A stretch of DNA of 64,000 nucleotides from Flavobacterium gillisiae. GTDB lineage: Bacteria > Bacteroidota > Bacteroidia > Flavobacteriales > Flavobacteriaceae. Position numbers and translations under genes: made by a program. How positions within the stretch are numbered: position 1 is the first letter of the stretch; the number at the start of each line of letters is the position of its first letter. Under the pieces are notes generated by a model. That model had not been told where the DNA came from. It saw nothing but the letters and a program-made list of their open reading frames with translations, and searched no databases. The DNA is taken from NCBI RefSeq assembly GCF_900107635.1, contig NZ_FNRD01000005.1:62001-126000 (forward strand). Direction: 5' to 3'. Positions 1 to 9,630 of the stretch are shown here, in pieces.

Positions 1-872
1 CAGATGCAAAAGTTCGTCCAGAGCAAGGATTGTTAAGATTAAGAAAGGAATTAGGTCTTTTTGCAAACATTCGACCAATAAAACCATATGCAGCATTATT
101 AGACGCTTCTCCTTTGAAAAAGGAAATAATTGAAGGTGCTGACTTTACTATTTTTAGAGAATTGACAGGTGGTTCTTATTTTGGAGAGAAAAAATTAAAC
201 GAATCAGGAACTGTAGCTTCTGACTTATGTGAATACTCAGAAGAAGAAATTACAAGAATTGCTCATTTGGCTTTCCAATCGGCACAAAACAGAAGAAAAA
301 AAGTAACAATGGTTGATAAAGCTAATGTCCTTGAAACTTCTCGTTTATGGAGAAGAGTGGTAAAAACGGTTAGCGAAAGTTACCCAGAAGTAGCTTTAGA
401 CTTCTTGTTTGTAGATAATGCAGCCATGCAAATTATTCTTAATCCAAGACAGTTTGATGTTATTTTGACAGAAAATTTATTTGGAGATATATTATCGGAT
501 GAAGCTAGTGTAATAACAGGTTCTATCGGGTTATTGGCATCAGCATCATTAGGAACTACCAATGCTTTATTTGAACCAATACATGGGTCTTATCCACAAG
601 CTAAAGGGAAAAATATAGCAAACCCAGTTGCCTGTATCTTGTCTGCTGCTATGTTATTAGAGCATTTTGGACTTCATGAAGAAGCTAAAAAAATATATGA
701 CGGAGTAGAAATTGCAATTGGATACGGAGTGGTAACTACTGATTTGAATCCAGATTCTAAATATGGAACAAATGAAATCGGGGAGTTTATCTCTAATTTT
801 ATTTTGAGCAAAGATGACTTGATGTACTTTAATAGTAGTAATGTCACTATCGGACAGTCAACTATTGTTTAA
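1..872 (+). CDS. leuB: 3-isopropylmalate dehydrogenase, 5' end outside window
   Basis: This enzyme oxidatively decarboxylates 3-isopropylmalate with NAD in the cytoplasmic leucine pathway. The reading frame is open from base 3 (DAKVRPEQG...), so the N-terminus lies upstream and the TTG at 30 is an internal codon, not a start. Visible family motifs are VRPEQGLL, LGLFANIRP, the metal/substrate segment ENLFGDILSDEAS and the NAD-binding segment EPIHGSYPQAKGKNIANP. About 290 residues remain of a usual ~350. It leads into ilvD after 68 bases, so leucine and valine/isoleucine genes probably form one operon. Identification is firm; only the 5' end is missing. Confidence 0.96.
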   Translation, partial: DAKVRPEQGLLRLRKELGLFANIRPIKPYAALLDASPLKKEIIEGADFTIFRELTGGSYFGEKKLNESGTVASDLCEYSEEEITRIAHLAFQSAQNRRKKVTMVDKANVLETSRLWRRVVKTVSESYPEVALDFLFVDNAAMQIILNPRQFDVILTENLFGDILSDEASVITGSIGLLASASLGTTNALFEPIHGSYPQAKGKNIANPVACILSAAMLLEHFGLHEEAKKIYDGVEIAIGYGVVTTDLNPDSKYGTNEIGEFISNFILSKDDLMYFNSSNVTIGQSTIV

Positions 873-940
873 AAAAAGGAAATATATTATACTTTTTAAT
901 TTTTCGAATTAAATAAAAAAATACAGATACAACACTATAA

Positions 941-2614
941 ATGGAATTAAATAAATATAGCAAGACCATAACTCAAGATGAAACGCAACCTGCAGCACAA
1001 GCCATGTTGTACGGAATTGGTTTAACTGAAGAAGATTTAAAGAAAGCACAAGTAGGAATTGTGAGCATGGGTTACGAGGGTAATACTTGTAATATGCACC
1101 TTAATGGTTTAGCTAAAGAAATTAAAAAAGGAGTTTGGAAAGAGGATTTAGTAGGACTTATTTTCAATACAATCGGTGTAAGTGACGGTATTTCTAATGG
1201 AACTGACGGAATGCGTTTTTCTTTAGTGTCTAGAGATGTTATTGCTGATTCTATCGAAACAGTAATGGGCGCACAATGGTATGATGGTTTAATCGCTGTT
1301 CCGGGATGTGATAAAAATATGCCTGGATCTGTAATTGCGATGGGGAGAGTGAATCGCCCATCGATTATGGTTTACGGAGGTTCAATTCATTCTGGTAAAT
1401 GGAAAGGAGAATCATTAAATATTGTTTCTGCATTTGAAGCATTAGGAAAAAAATTCAACAACACGATTGCTCCTGAGGATTTCAAAGGAGTGATTCAAAA
1501 TGCTTGTCCAGGTGCAGGAGCTTGCGGAGGTATGTACACGGCAAATACGATGTCTTCGGCTATCGAAGCTTTGGGAATGAGTTTACCTTATAGTTCTTCT
1601 AATCCTGCATTAAGCGAAGAGAAAAAACAAGAATGTATCGATGCCGGAAAAGCAATCAGAATCTTGTTAGAAAAAGATATCAAACCAAGAGATATCATGA
1701 CACGAAAAGCTTTTGAAAATGCAATTACGATGGTAGCTGTTTTAGGTGGTTCTACCAATGCGGTAATGCATCTAATCGCTATGGCACATGCTGTTGACAT
1801 CGAAATTACTCTTAAAGATTTTCAAGACATTAGTGATAAAACACCATTGCTTGCTGATTTGAAACCAAGTGGTAAATACCTTATGGAAGATCTTCATGAA
1901 GCTGGTGGAGTTCCTGCGGTAATGAAATATTTATTAAAACAAGGACTATTGCATGGAGACTGTTTAACTGTTACCGGAAAAACATTAGCTGAGAACTTAG
2001 CTGTTGTTCCAGATTTAAACGACGGTCAAGAAGTAATACATGAAATTCAGAAAGCATTAAAAGCAACAGGAAACATCCAAATTCTATACGGAAATCTTGC
2101 TGAAGAAGGATGTGTTGCAAAAATTAGTGGTAACGAAGGAGAATATTTCGAAGGTGACGCTATTGTTTATGAAAACGAACATGATGTAATAACTGGAGTT
2201 CGTGGTGGTGAAGTAAAACCAGGTAATGTGGTCGTCATTAGGTACTGTGGACCTAAAGGTGGGCCAGGAATGCCGGAAATGCTTAAACCTACATCAGCTA
2301 TTATGGGTGCTGGACTTGGAAAAAGTGTTGCTTTAATTACTGACGGTAGATTTTCTGGTGGTTCACATGGCTTTGTTGTTGGTCACGTTACGCCGGAGGC
2401 TTTTGATGGTGGTGGAATTGCATTAGTCAAAAATGGAGATATTATCACTATTGATGCGGTCAAAAACACTATTAATCTGAAAATTTCTGACGAAGAGTTT
2501 GCAGCAAGAAAAGCAAATTGGGTACAACCCGAATCAAGTATCAAAAAAGGAGTGTTACTAAAATATATAAGATCAGTTTCAAGTGCCTCAACAGGTTGTG
2601 TTACTGACAAATAA
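941..2614 (+). CDS. ilvD: Dihydroxy-acid dehydratase
   Basis: IlvD dehydrates 2,3-dihydroxy-isovalerate (or 3-methylvalerate) to the 2-keto acid in valine and isoleucine synthesis, using an Fe-S cluster. The 557-residue length is normal. Cluster-ligand regions are visible as [16 protein letters not shown] and [14 protein letters not shown], and the C-terminal swivelling domain shows [10 protein letters not shown] and HVTPEA. The gene lies between leuB and ilvB, all on the same strand and closely spaced (40 bases to ilvB). The 68-base leader before it is very AT-rich and shows no clear terminator, which fits readthrough from leuB. Confidence 0.98.
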   Translation: MELNKYSKTITQDETQPAAQAMLYGIGLTEEDLKKAQVGIVSMGYEGNTCNMHLNGLAKEIKKGVWKEDLVGLIFNTIGVSDGISNGTDGMRFSLVSRDVIADSIETVMGAQWYDGLIAVPGCDKNMPGSVIAMGRVNRPSIMVYGGSIHSGKWKGESLNIVSAFEALGKKFNNTIAPEDFKGVIQNACPGAGACGGMYTANTMSSAIEALGMSLPYSSSNPALSEEKKQECIDAGKAIRILLEKDIKPRDIMTRKAFENAITMVAVLGGSTNAVMHLIAMAHAVDIEITLKDFQDISDKTPLLADLKPSGKYLMEDLHEAGGVPAVMKYLLKQGLLHGDCLTVTGKTLAENLAVVPDLNDGQEVIHEIQKALKATGNIQILYGNLAEEGCVAKISGNEGEYFEGDAIVYENEHDVITGVRGGEVKPGNVVVIRYCGPKGGPGMPEMLKPTSAIMGAGLGKSVALITDGRFSGGSHGFVVGHVTPEAFDGGGIALVKNGDIITIDAVKNTINLKISDEEFAARKANWVQPESSIKKGVLLKYIRSVSSASTGCVTDK

Positions 2615-2654
2615 AGCCTAGAGCCTTTACGCTTAAGCGAATAAATAAATACCG

Positions 2655-4349
2655 ATGGGAACAAATAAAATATCAGGCGCTGAAGCCGTTATTAGATGCT
2701 TATTAGAAGAAGGAGTAGATTTGGTTTACGGTTATCCAGGTGGAGCAATCATGCCAGTTTACGATGAATTATATAAATTTAAAGATCAATTGCACCATGT
2801 TTTAGTACGCCACGAGCAAGGCGCTACACATGCAGCGCAAGGGTTCGCAAGAGCTACAGGAAAAGTTGGTGTCGCAATAGCAACTTCTGGTCCAGGAGCT
2901 ACAAACTTGGTTACAGGAATTGCAGATGCGCAGATTGATTCCACTCCTATGGTTTGTATCACAGGTCAGGTTGGGAAGCATTTATTGGGTTCTGATGCCT
3001 TTCAGGAAACAGATATTATTGGGATTTCAACTCCAGTAACTAAATGGAATTACCAAATTACCGAAGCTTCTGAGATTCCAGAAATCATGGCAAAGGCTTT
3101 CTATATTGCCAGATCAGGACGTCCAGGACCCGTTTTAGTAGATATTACTAAAAATGCACAATTTGATGAATTCGAATTCAGTTATAAAAAGTGTACAGGA
3201 ATTAGAAGTTATGTGGCTGTTCCAAAATTGAACCTAGAAAAGGTAAAAGAAGCTGCGGAATTAATCAACAAGGCGAAGAAACCATTTATTGTTTTTGGTC
3301 AAGGGATTATTCTTGGTCAAGCTGAAGAGTTATTGAAAGCATTTGTTGAAAAATCAGGAATTCCTGCTGCTTGGACAATTTTAGGACTTTCTGCATTACC
3401 TACAGAGCATCCTTTAAATGTAGGAATGTTAGGAATGCATGGGAATTATGCACCTAATATTTTAACAAATGAATGCGATGTTTTAATAGCACTGGGAATG
3501 CGTTTTGATGACCGTGTAACAGGAAATTTAGAAACGTATGCAAAACAAGCCAAAGTAATTCACTTTGATATTGACCCTGCTGAAATTGATAAAAATGTAA
3601 AAACGGAAGTGGCTGTTTTAGGTGATGTAAAAGAAGGATTGGCGGCGCTATTGCCTTTAATCGAAAAAAATACACATGAATCTTGGCACAATAAGTTCAA
3701 AGAATTATATGAAATTGAATTAGAAGCAGTAATAAATGAGGAGTTGAAACCTAAGAAGGAAGGAATTTCTATGGGTGAAACAATCGAAATGATTAATAAG
3801 CATTCTAAAGGTGATGCTATTATGGTTTCGGATGTAGGGCAACACCAAATGTTTACTTGTCGTTATTCTAAATTCAATTCGACAAAAAGTAATGTTACTT
3901 CGGGAGGATTAGGAACGATGGGCTTCGCATTACCTGCAGCTATTGGTGCTAAGATGGGGATGCCAGACAGAGAAGTAGTTGCTATTATAGGTGATGGAGG
4001 ATTTCAGATGACTATTCAAGAGTTAGGAACTATTTTTCAGACGAAAGTCCCTGTAAAAATTGTAATTCTAAACAATGAATTTTTAGGAATGGTACGTCAA
4101 TGGCAGCAATTGTTTTTTGACAAGCGTTATGCTTCGACTGAGATGACCAATCCTAATTTTGTCGCCATTGCAGAAGGCTACTATATTAAAGCAAAAAAAG
4201 TAACCAAAAGAGAAGATTTAGATGCTGCTGTCGCTGAAATGATGGCTTCAAAAGAATCTTATTTCCTTGAGGTTATGGTAGAAAAAGAAAATAATGTATT
4301 CCCTATGATTCCAACAGGAGCTTCTGTTTCTGATATCAGATTAAGTTAA
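2655..4349 (+). CDS. ilvB: Acetolactate synthase large (catalytic) subunit
   Basis: This thiamine-diphosphate enzyme condenses two pyruvates, or pyruvate with 2-ketobutyrate, in the first common step of valine/isoleucine synthesis. The catalytic-glutamate segment RHEQGATHAAQGFARATG is near residue 50. A central FAD-associated domain follows, and the ThDP/Mg motif runs from GDGGFQM to LNNEFLGMVRQWQ near residue 450. The 564-residue length is typical. The small subunit gene follows after only 4 bases, so the two are almost certainly translated together. An extracytoplasmic acetolactate decarboxylase relative is encoded far away at 45695, but the two loci are not linked. Confidence 0.98.
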   Translation: MGTNKISGAEAVIRCLLEEGVDLVYGYPGGAIMPVYDELYKFKDQLHHVLVRHEQGATHAAQGFARATGKVGVAIATSGPGATNLVTGIADAQIDSTPMVCITGQVGKHLLGSDAFQETDIIGISTPVTKWNYQITEASEIPEIMAKAFYIARSGRPGPVLVDITKNAQFDEFEFSYKKCTGIRSYVAVPKLNLEKVKEAAELINKAKKPFIVFGQGIILGQAEELLKAFVEKSGIPAAWTILGLSALPTEHPLNVGMLGMHGNYAPNILTNECDVLIALGMRFDDRVTGNLETYAKQAKVIHFDIDPAEIDKNVKTEVAVLGDVKEGLAALLPLIEKNTHESWHNKFKELYEIELEAVINEELKPKKEGISMGETIEMINKHSKGDAIMVSDVGQHQMFTCRYSKFNSTKSNVTSGGLGTMGFALPAAIGAKMGMPDREVVAIIGDGGFQMTIQELGTIFQTKVPVKIVILNNEFLGMVRQWQQLFFDKRYASTEMTNPNFVAIAEGYYIKAKKVTKREDLDAAVAEMMASKESYFLEVMVEKENNVFPMIPTGASVSDIRLS

Positions 4350-4353
4350 TATT

Positions 4354-4881
4354 ATGGAAAATCAAACATTCACCATTTCTGTTTATTCAGAAAATAACGT
4401 TGGTCTATTAAATAGAATATCAGGTATATTCTTAAAGCGTCACATCAACATACTAAGTTTAAATGTCTCAGAATCAGAGATAGAAAATGTTTCTAGATTT
4501 GTGATTGTTGTGCATACGACAGAAAAATGGGTGCAAAATATTGTAGGCCAAATAGAAAAACAAATTGAGGTTATAAAAGCTTTTTATCATATTGATGAAG
4601 AAACTATTTTCTTGGAAAATGCCTTATTCAAAATAGAATCAGGATTATTATTCGACGAAAAGCAAATTCAAAATATAATAAAAGAAAGTAATTCAGAAAT
4701 AGTAACCGTGTCTAGAGACTTTTTTGTGATTTCGAAATCAGGAAGACGTTCAGATATTGAGGAACTATACAATAAATTAAAACCTTTCGGAATCATGCAG
4801 TTTGTACGTTCAGGAAGAATATCAGTTTCCAAAGAAAAAATGGAAATATCAACACTATTAGAAGAACTAAAAAATAAATAA
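4354..4881 (+). CDS. ilvN: Acetolactate synthase small (regulatory) subunit
   Basis: This is the valine-sensing regulatory partner of IlvB. An N-terminal ACT domain occupies roughly residues 4-80 (FTISVYSENNVGLLNRISGIF), and the acetolactate-synthase small-subunit C-terminal domain follows (FDEKQIQNIIKES ... ELYNKLKPFGI). At 175 residues it is a normal length. The start codon is 4 bases after ilvB and the stop is 10 bases before ilvC, so the operon is tightly coupled here. It should tune holoenzyme activity and confer valine feedback, as known for the family; the sequence itself does not reveal the degree of sensitivity. Confidence 0.96.
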   Translation: MENQTFTISVYSENNVGLLNRISGIFLKRHINILSLNVSESEIENVSRFVIVVHTTEKWVQNIVGQIEKQIEVIKAFYHIDEETIFLENALFKIESGLLFDEKQIQNIIKESNSEIVTVSRDFFVISKSGRRSDIEELYNKLKPFGIMQFVRSGRISVSKEKMEISTLLEELKNK

Positions 4882-4891
4882 AAATTAGACA

Positions 4892-6361
4892 ATGGCAAAT
4901 TATTTCAATTCATTACCACTTAGATTACAATTAGAACAATTAGGCGTTTGCGAATTCATGGACCAATCAGAATTTGCTGATGGTATAACAGCTTTAAAAG
5001 GAAAAAAAGTAGTTATTGTTGGTTGTGGAGCACAAGGATTAAATCAAGGTTTAAACATGAGAGATTCAGGTTTAGATATTTCTTATGCGCTAAGAGCTGA
5101 GGCAATTGCACAAAAGAGAGCTTCTTTTATGAATGCTGCTGATAATGGTTTTACTGTGGGAACCTATGAAGACTTAATCCCTACGGCTGATTTGGTTTGT
5201 AACCTTACGCCTGATAAACAACATACTGCGGTAGTTACTGCAATTATGCCCTTGATGAAGAAAGGTTCGACATTAGCTTATTCTCACGGTTTTAATATTG
5301 TAGAAGAAGGAATGCAAATTCGTAAAGATATTACTGTTATTATGTGTGCTCCAAAATGTCCAGGTTCTGAAGTACGTGAAGAGTATAAAAGAGGTTTTGG
5401 TGTACCTACCTTAATTGCTGTACATCCTGAAAATGATCCTGAGAATGTTGGTTTTGCTCAAGCAAAAGCTTATGCTGTTGCTACAGGAGGTCATAAAGCA
5501 GGAGTTTTAAATTCTTCTTTTGTTGCCGAAGTAAAATCGGATTTAATGGGAGAGCAAACAATTCTTTGTGGAATGCTACAAACAGGATCTATTTTATGTT
5601 TTGATAAAATGGTCGAAAAAGGAATTGAACCAGCTTATGCTTCAAAATTAATTCAATACGGTTGGGAAACAGTAACAGAAGCTTTGAAACACGGTGGAAT
5701 TACTAATATGATGGATCGTTTGAATAATCCTTCAAAAGTAGAAGCTTATCGTTTAGCTGATGAGTTAAAAGACATTATGCGTCCTTTATTTCAAAAACAT
5801 ATGGACGATATCATTTCAGGTGAATTTTCAAAAAACATGATGATTGACTGGGATAATGATGACGTTAACTTATTGACTTGGAGAGCAGCGACTGCCGAAA
5901 CTAATTTTGAGAAAACGGCTCCTACTACAGCAGCTATTTCTGAGCAAGAATACTTTGATAACGGAGTATTAATGATTGCTATGGTAAAAGCAGGTGTGGA
6001 ATTGGCTTTTGAAACAATGACTGAAACAGGAATTATTGAAGAGTCAGCATACTATGAGTCGCTTCATGAATTGCCTTTAATTGCCAATACAGTAGCTAGA
6101 AAAAAATTATATGAAATGAATAGAATTATTTCTGATACTGCAGAATATGGTTGTTATTTATTTGATCACGCTTGTAAGCCGTTATTGACGGACTTTATGA
6201 AAACTATTGATACTAATGTTATAGGAAAATCTTTTTCGACAACAAATGCTATTGATAACGCTGTGTTGATTGCTGTTAATAAAAGTATTCGTCAACACCC
6301 AATTGAAGAGACAGGGGAATGGTTGAGAGAATCTATGACAGCTATGAAAAAAATAGGATAA
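4892..6361 (+). CDS. ilvC: Ketol-acid reductoisomerase, long class II form
   Basis: IlvC isomerises and reduces 2-acetolactate or 2-aceto-2-hydroxybutyrate with NADPH and Mg2+. The Rossmann motif [20 protein letters not shown] is near residues 40-60. [19 protein letters not shown] follows, and the C-terminal knotted helical region appears twice, giving 489 residues. This is the class II form known from enterobacteria, plants and Bacteroidota rather than the ~330-residue class I. It is the last gene of the leuB-ilvC run. The first convincing intrinsic terminator lies about 340 bases downstream. Confidence 0.98.
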   Translation: MANYFNSLPLRLQLEQLGVCEFMDQSEFADGITALKGKKVVIVGCGAQGLNQGLNMRDSGLDISYALRAEAIAQKRASFMNAADNGFTVGTYEDLIPTADLVCNLTPDKQHTAVVTAIMPLMKKGSTLAYSHGFNIVEEGMQIRKDITVIMCAPKCPGSEVREEYKRGFGVPTLIAVHPENDPENVGFAQAKAYAVATGGHKAGVLNSSFVAEVKSDLMGEQTILCGMLQTGSILCFDKMVEKGIEPAYASKLIQYGWETVTEALKHGGITNMMDRLNNPSKVEAYRLADELKDIMRPLFQKHMDDIISGEFSKNMMIDWDNDDVNLLTWRAATAETNFEKTAPTTAAISEQEYFDNGVLMIAMVKAGVELAFETMTETGIIEESAYYESLHELPLIANTVARKKLYEMNRIISDTAEYGCYLFDHACKPLLTDFMKTIDTNVIGKSFSTTNAIDNAVLIAVNKSIRQHPIEETGEWLRESMTAMKKIG

Positions 6362-6702
6362 TTATAAAAAAAGAGGAATTGCCACACATGAGGGTGTGCT
6401 GGAATTTGCACTGTATCACATGTCGATCTATATTTTGAGTTAGTTACAAGGTATTTAAACAATGGTAGAGATATGGAAGCTTATTACATTCACTTAACTT
6501 CGACTGAGTTTTAAAGTTAAGTGAAGTGGTTCCTTATAATTTAAAGATTATAATTTGTATGGATTTTCAATTCGAAAATTTAGTGCAAACAAGGTTATGG
6601 CATCAGTATTATGGTTGAGGCGTATTTTTGTTATTAACAAAACGTTTTATTCGTTTTTTTAGATGCTAAATTAATTGTTATGAATATTGTTAATTAAAAA
6701 AT
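6362..6702. other. Long non-coding stretch after ilvC, with one hairpin
   Basis: No credible coding frame is seen between ilvC and acs (6362-6890). At 6489-6525 there is a perfect 12-base inverted repeat (TTCACTTAACTT and its complement) around a 13-base loop, without a following T-run. It could be an mRNA-stabilising 3' structure or a weak terminator. The stretch may be a long 3' untranslated region of the ilv operon. No known repeat family was recognised here. Confidence 0.5.
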
Positions 6703-6733
6703 GACGGGGTAGAATTTCTACTTCGTCTTTTTT
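6703..6733 (+). terminator. Intrinsic terminator between ilv operon and acs
   Basis: A 12-pair stem (GACGGGGTAGAA with TTCTACTTCGTC, two G-T wobbles) has a one-base loop as written and is followed directly by six T residues. It points rightward, so it would end transcripts coming from ilvC. It lies about 160 bases before acs. Confidence 0.8.
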
Positions 6734-6890
6734 GCGTTCTATCATTTTGTACAAAAACACCTAGTTTTTAAGGAATACTTACATAAGCTGTTGTATTATT
6801 ATCGAGTTTCTAAATAATGGAGGGAATTTATAAATTTATTTGTTTTAGGAATACATAGAATTTTAATACTTTTATAAAAAATAAATAAGC

Positions 6891-8798
6891 ATGAGCTACT
6901 ATAAGATTCAAAACTTCGAACAATACTTCAAACATTATAACAAATCTGTCCGTGAACCCCGAAAATTTTGGGGTAAAATTGCCGAAGAGAATTTTACTTG
7001 GTATCAACAGTGGGATAAAGTTGTTGAATTTGATATGGCTGAAGCTGAAATAAAATGGTTCACAGAAGCGAAAGTAAACATAGCAAAGAATTGTATAGAC
7101 AGACATCTTAATAAAAGAGGAGATAAAACAGCAATCATTTTTGAGCCAAATGAGCCAAGTGAGGAAGCTTTGCATATTTCTTATAACGAATTGCATCAAC
7201 GCGTTTGCAAAATGGCAAATGTATTACGTGAAAAAGGGATTACTAAAGGAGATCGAGTTTGTATTTATTTACCAATGATTCCGGAATTAGCAGTTTCAAT
7301 TTTAGCCTGTGCTAGAATTGGCGCTATTCATTCCGTAGTTTTCGCTGGATTTTCAGCTTCTGCAGTAGCTACCAGAATATTAGATAGTGAATGTAAAATG
7401 GTAATTACTTCAGATGGTGGCTACCGTGGTAATAAAACAATCGAGTTAAAAGAAATAATTGACGAAGCCTTAGAAAAATGCCCATCGGTAGAAAAGGTAT
7501 TGGTTGTAAAAAGAACCAGCACTCCAGTTATAATGAAGGAAGGTAGAGATATCTGGTTGCAACCTTTATTAGACGAAGCTTCAGACAATAGTGTCGCTGA
7601 AATAATGGATTCTGAAGATCCTTTGTTTATTCTGTATACTTCTGGTTCGACAGGAAAACCAAAAGGAATGGTACACACTACTGCAGGTTATATGGTTTAT
7701 ACTGCTTATACTTTTAAAAATGTCTTCAATTACGAAGAAAACGATATCTTTTGGTGTACTGCAGATATCGGTTGGATTACTGGGCATTCTTATTCTTTAT
7801 ACGGTCCATTATTGAATGGAGCGACAACAGTAATTTTTGAAGGAGTTCCTTCTTATCCCGATTTTAGTCGTTTTTGGGAAATTATCGAAAAACATAAAAT
7901 CACCCAATTCTATACTGCACCAACGGCTATTCGTGCCTTGGCTAAAGAAAATGTTGATTATGTTCAAAAGCATCATTTAAATACTTTAAAAGTAATTGGA
8001 TCTGTTGGAGAACCTATTAATGAAGAAGCATGGCACTGGTATAATGACCATGTGGGACAGAAAAAATGCCCTGTAGTGGATACTTGGTGGCAAACAGAAA
8101 CTGGTGGAATTATGATTGCTCCAATTGCATTTGTTACACCAACGAAACCAACTTATGCCACATTGCCGCTACCGGGAGTTCAGGCGGTATTGATGGATGA
8201 TACTGGTAATGAAATAGAAGGGAACCAAGTAGTAGGCAACTTATGTATTAAATTCCCATGGCCTGGGATTGCAAGGACAATTTGGGGTAACCATCAAAGA
8301 TATAAAGACACTTATTTCTCGGCCTTTCCAGGGACTTATTTTACTGGAGATGGTGCTTTACGTGATGAAGTAGGCTATTATAGAATAACAGGGCGTGTTG
8401 ACGATATTGTTATTGTTTCAGGGCATAATCTAGGTACAGCTCCAATCGAGGATGCTATAAATGAACATCCTGCAGTTGCTGAAAGTGCAATTGTTGGCTT
8501 TCCTCATGATATAAAAGGAAACGCTCTTTATGGTTATGTAATTTTGAAAGAAACAGGGGAAATCAGAAACAAAGAAAACCTGTTTAAAGAGATCAATCAA
8601 AGTATTTCTGATCACGTTGGACCGATAGCCAAGCTGGACAAGATACAGTTTGTTTCCGGTTTGCCTAAAACCCGTTCAGGTAAAATTATGCGTAGAATTC
8701 TGAGGAAAATTGCAGAAGGTGACTTTTCTAATTTTGGAGATACTTCTACTTTACTGAATCCGGAGATTGTGGACGAAATAAAAGATAATAAATTATAA
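6891..8798 (+). CDS. acs: Acetate--CoA ligase (AMP-forming)
   Basis: Acs activates acetate to acetyl-CoA through acetyl-AMP. The 635-residue protein has the N-terminal ACS domain, the adenylation P-loop YTSGSTGKPKG near residue 249, DTWWQTETGG, the hinge region YRITGRVDDIVIVSGHNLGT, and PKTRSGKIMRR with the acetylatable lysine at residue 598. All core motifs are intact. It is a single-gene unit with a terminator on each side (6703 and 8806). A DUF294/CBS protein and an exonuclease-fold protein that often accompany acs in other bacteria lie 6.4-9 kb downstream on the opposite strand, separated from it by the polyketide cluster. Confidence 0.97.
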   Translation: MSYYKIQNFEQYFKHYNKSVREPRKFWGKIAEENFTWYQQWDKVVEFDMAEAEIKWFTEAKVNIAKNCIDRHLNKRGDKTAIIFEPNEPSEEALHISYNELHQRVCKMANVLREKGITKGDRVCIYLPMIPELAVSILACARIGAIHSVVFAGFSASAVATRILDSECKMVITSDGGYRGNKTIELKEIIDEALEKCPSVEKVLVVKRTSTPVIMKEGRDIWLQPLLDEASDNSVAEIMDSEDPLFILYTSGSTGKPKGMVHTTAGYMVYTAYTFKNVFNYEENDIFWCTADIGWITGHSYSLYGPLLNGATTVIFEGVPSYPDFSRFWEIIEKHKITQFYTAPTAIRALAKENVDYVQKHHLNTLKVIGSVGEPINEEAWHWYNDHVGQKKCPVVDTWWQTETGGIMIAPIAFVTPTKPTYATLPLPGVQAVLMDDTGNEIEGNQVVGNLCIKFPWPGIARTIWGNHQRYKDTYFSAFPGTYFTGDGALRDEVGYYRITGRVDDIVIVSGHNLGTAPIEDAINEHPAVAESAIVGFPHDIKGNALYGYVILKETGEIRNKENLFKEINQSISDHVGPIAKLDKIQFVSGLPKTRSGKIMRRILRKIAEGDFSNFGDTSTLLNPEIVDEIKDNKL

Positions 8799-8803
8799 GA
8801 AAG

Positions 8804-9526
8804 TTAAGGTTGAGAATCTGTCAAAAGATTTTCAACCTTTTTTTTATCAGTTATAATAAACAGATAAATTAGATAAAACGAAGTAAAATGCAATACTCGA
8901 TCAAAGGTGTTCAAAAGTACGTGGTCGATATAATAAGTGACAATAGCGGCAAAAATATCGTTAAAAATTAAGGCAAAAGCACCAAAAAAGTAATAGTACG
9001 CTTTTCTATTGGTAAATTTTGCCAAATATAGAACGGCTGTAACGCCAAGAAATAAAGCAGCTATGGCATTAAAAATCATAATAACATTAAGGTAACTATC
9101 ACCAGCAGCAGCTATTAAAACATATAAGATTGCTACTAAAAGGAAACAATTAATAGCAAACATAAAAAGTGAAATTCCTTTTGGTACAGTGTAAAGTTTT
9201 TTAGTTTTAATTGAATTATATCCTAAATTCGCTAATGCTAAATAACAAAAAAAAGATGCTATTAATGCAGTTCTATACAATTGTACTGAATCTTCCCAAA
9301 ACAAAAGTAAAAGCTCATTTATATAAAAGTAAATAACGTATAAATAATAATTTAAAGAAAGTTTCTTGAAATTATTATTTACCACATAAATTATAAAAGT
9401 TGGAATAATAAATGGCTTAATATAAATAACTAGAGCAGGACTAAAGAAAATTCCAGCACAAAAATAAACTACTAGTAGAGTTAAAGGTATAAATAATAAT
9501 GATTTCTTACTGTTGATTGTATCCAT
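8804..9526 (-). CDS. Seven- to eight-helix membrane protein, possibly YhhN/TMEM86 (lysoplasmalogenase-like)
   Basis: About 240 residues, almost entirely hydrophobic helices, with short charged loops such as NNNFKKLS and TNRKAY. The late segment FNDIFAAI followed by FDRVLHFTSFYLIYLFIITD resembles the conserved end of the YhhN/lysoplasmalogenase family, but this is a resemblance by eye and not a firm assignment. A TTG lies two codons upstream (9532), but the ATG at 9526 is preferred. A strong promoter match ends at 9535, leaving an almost absent 5' leader. It converges on acs and diverges from the polyketide cluster, so it may or may not be functionally linked to that cluster. Confidence 0.6.
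   Translation of the reverse strand: MDTINSKKSLLFIPLTLLVVYFCAGIFFSPALVIYIKPFIIPTFIIYVVNNNFKKLSLNYYLYVIYFYINELLLLFWEDSVQLYRTALIASFFCYLALANLGYNSIKTKKLYTVPKGISLFMFAINCFLLVAILYVLIAAAGDSYLNVIMIFNAIAALFLGVTAVLYLAKFTNRKAYYYFFGAFALIFNDIFAAIVTYYIDHVLLNTFDRVLHFTSFYLIYLFIITDKKKVENLLTDSQP
8806..8845 (+). terminator. Terminator of acs, overlapping the 3' end of the convergent gene
   Basis: AAGGTTGAGAATC pairs with GATTTTCAACCTT across an 8-base loop and is followed by eight T residues. The hairpin lies inside the last codons of the convergent membrane-protein gene, so one sequence both codes for its C-terminus (ENLLTDSQP) and terminates acs. Confidence 0.8.
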
Positions 9527-9534
9527 AGACAAAA

Positions 9535-9564
9535 CAAAGCTAGTGCTTTAAATTTTTATTACAA
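9535..9564 (-). promoter_or_regulatory. Bacteroidota-type promoter for the membrane-protein gene
   Basis: On the minus strand, TTG (9562-9564) is followed after 19 bases by TAGCTTTG (9535-9542), matching the TTG-N19-TANNTTTG consensus. The predicted transcription start falls within a few bases of the ATG at 9526, which suggests a leaderless or near-leaderless message. Confidence 0.65.
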
Positions 9565-9630
9565 AAATTATGTAAAATTTTAGAGAATTTTGAAAGAATT
9601 TGTTGAACTAAATTATTAAATTTACGACAT

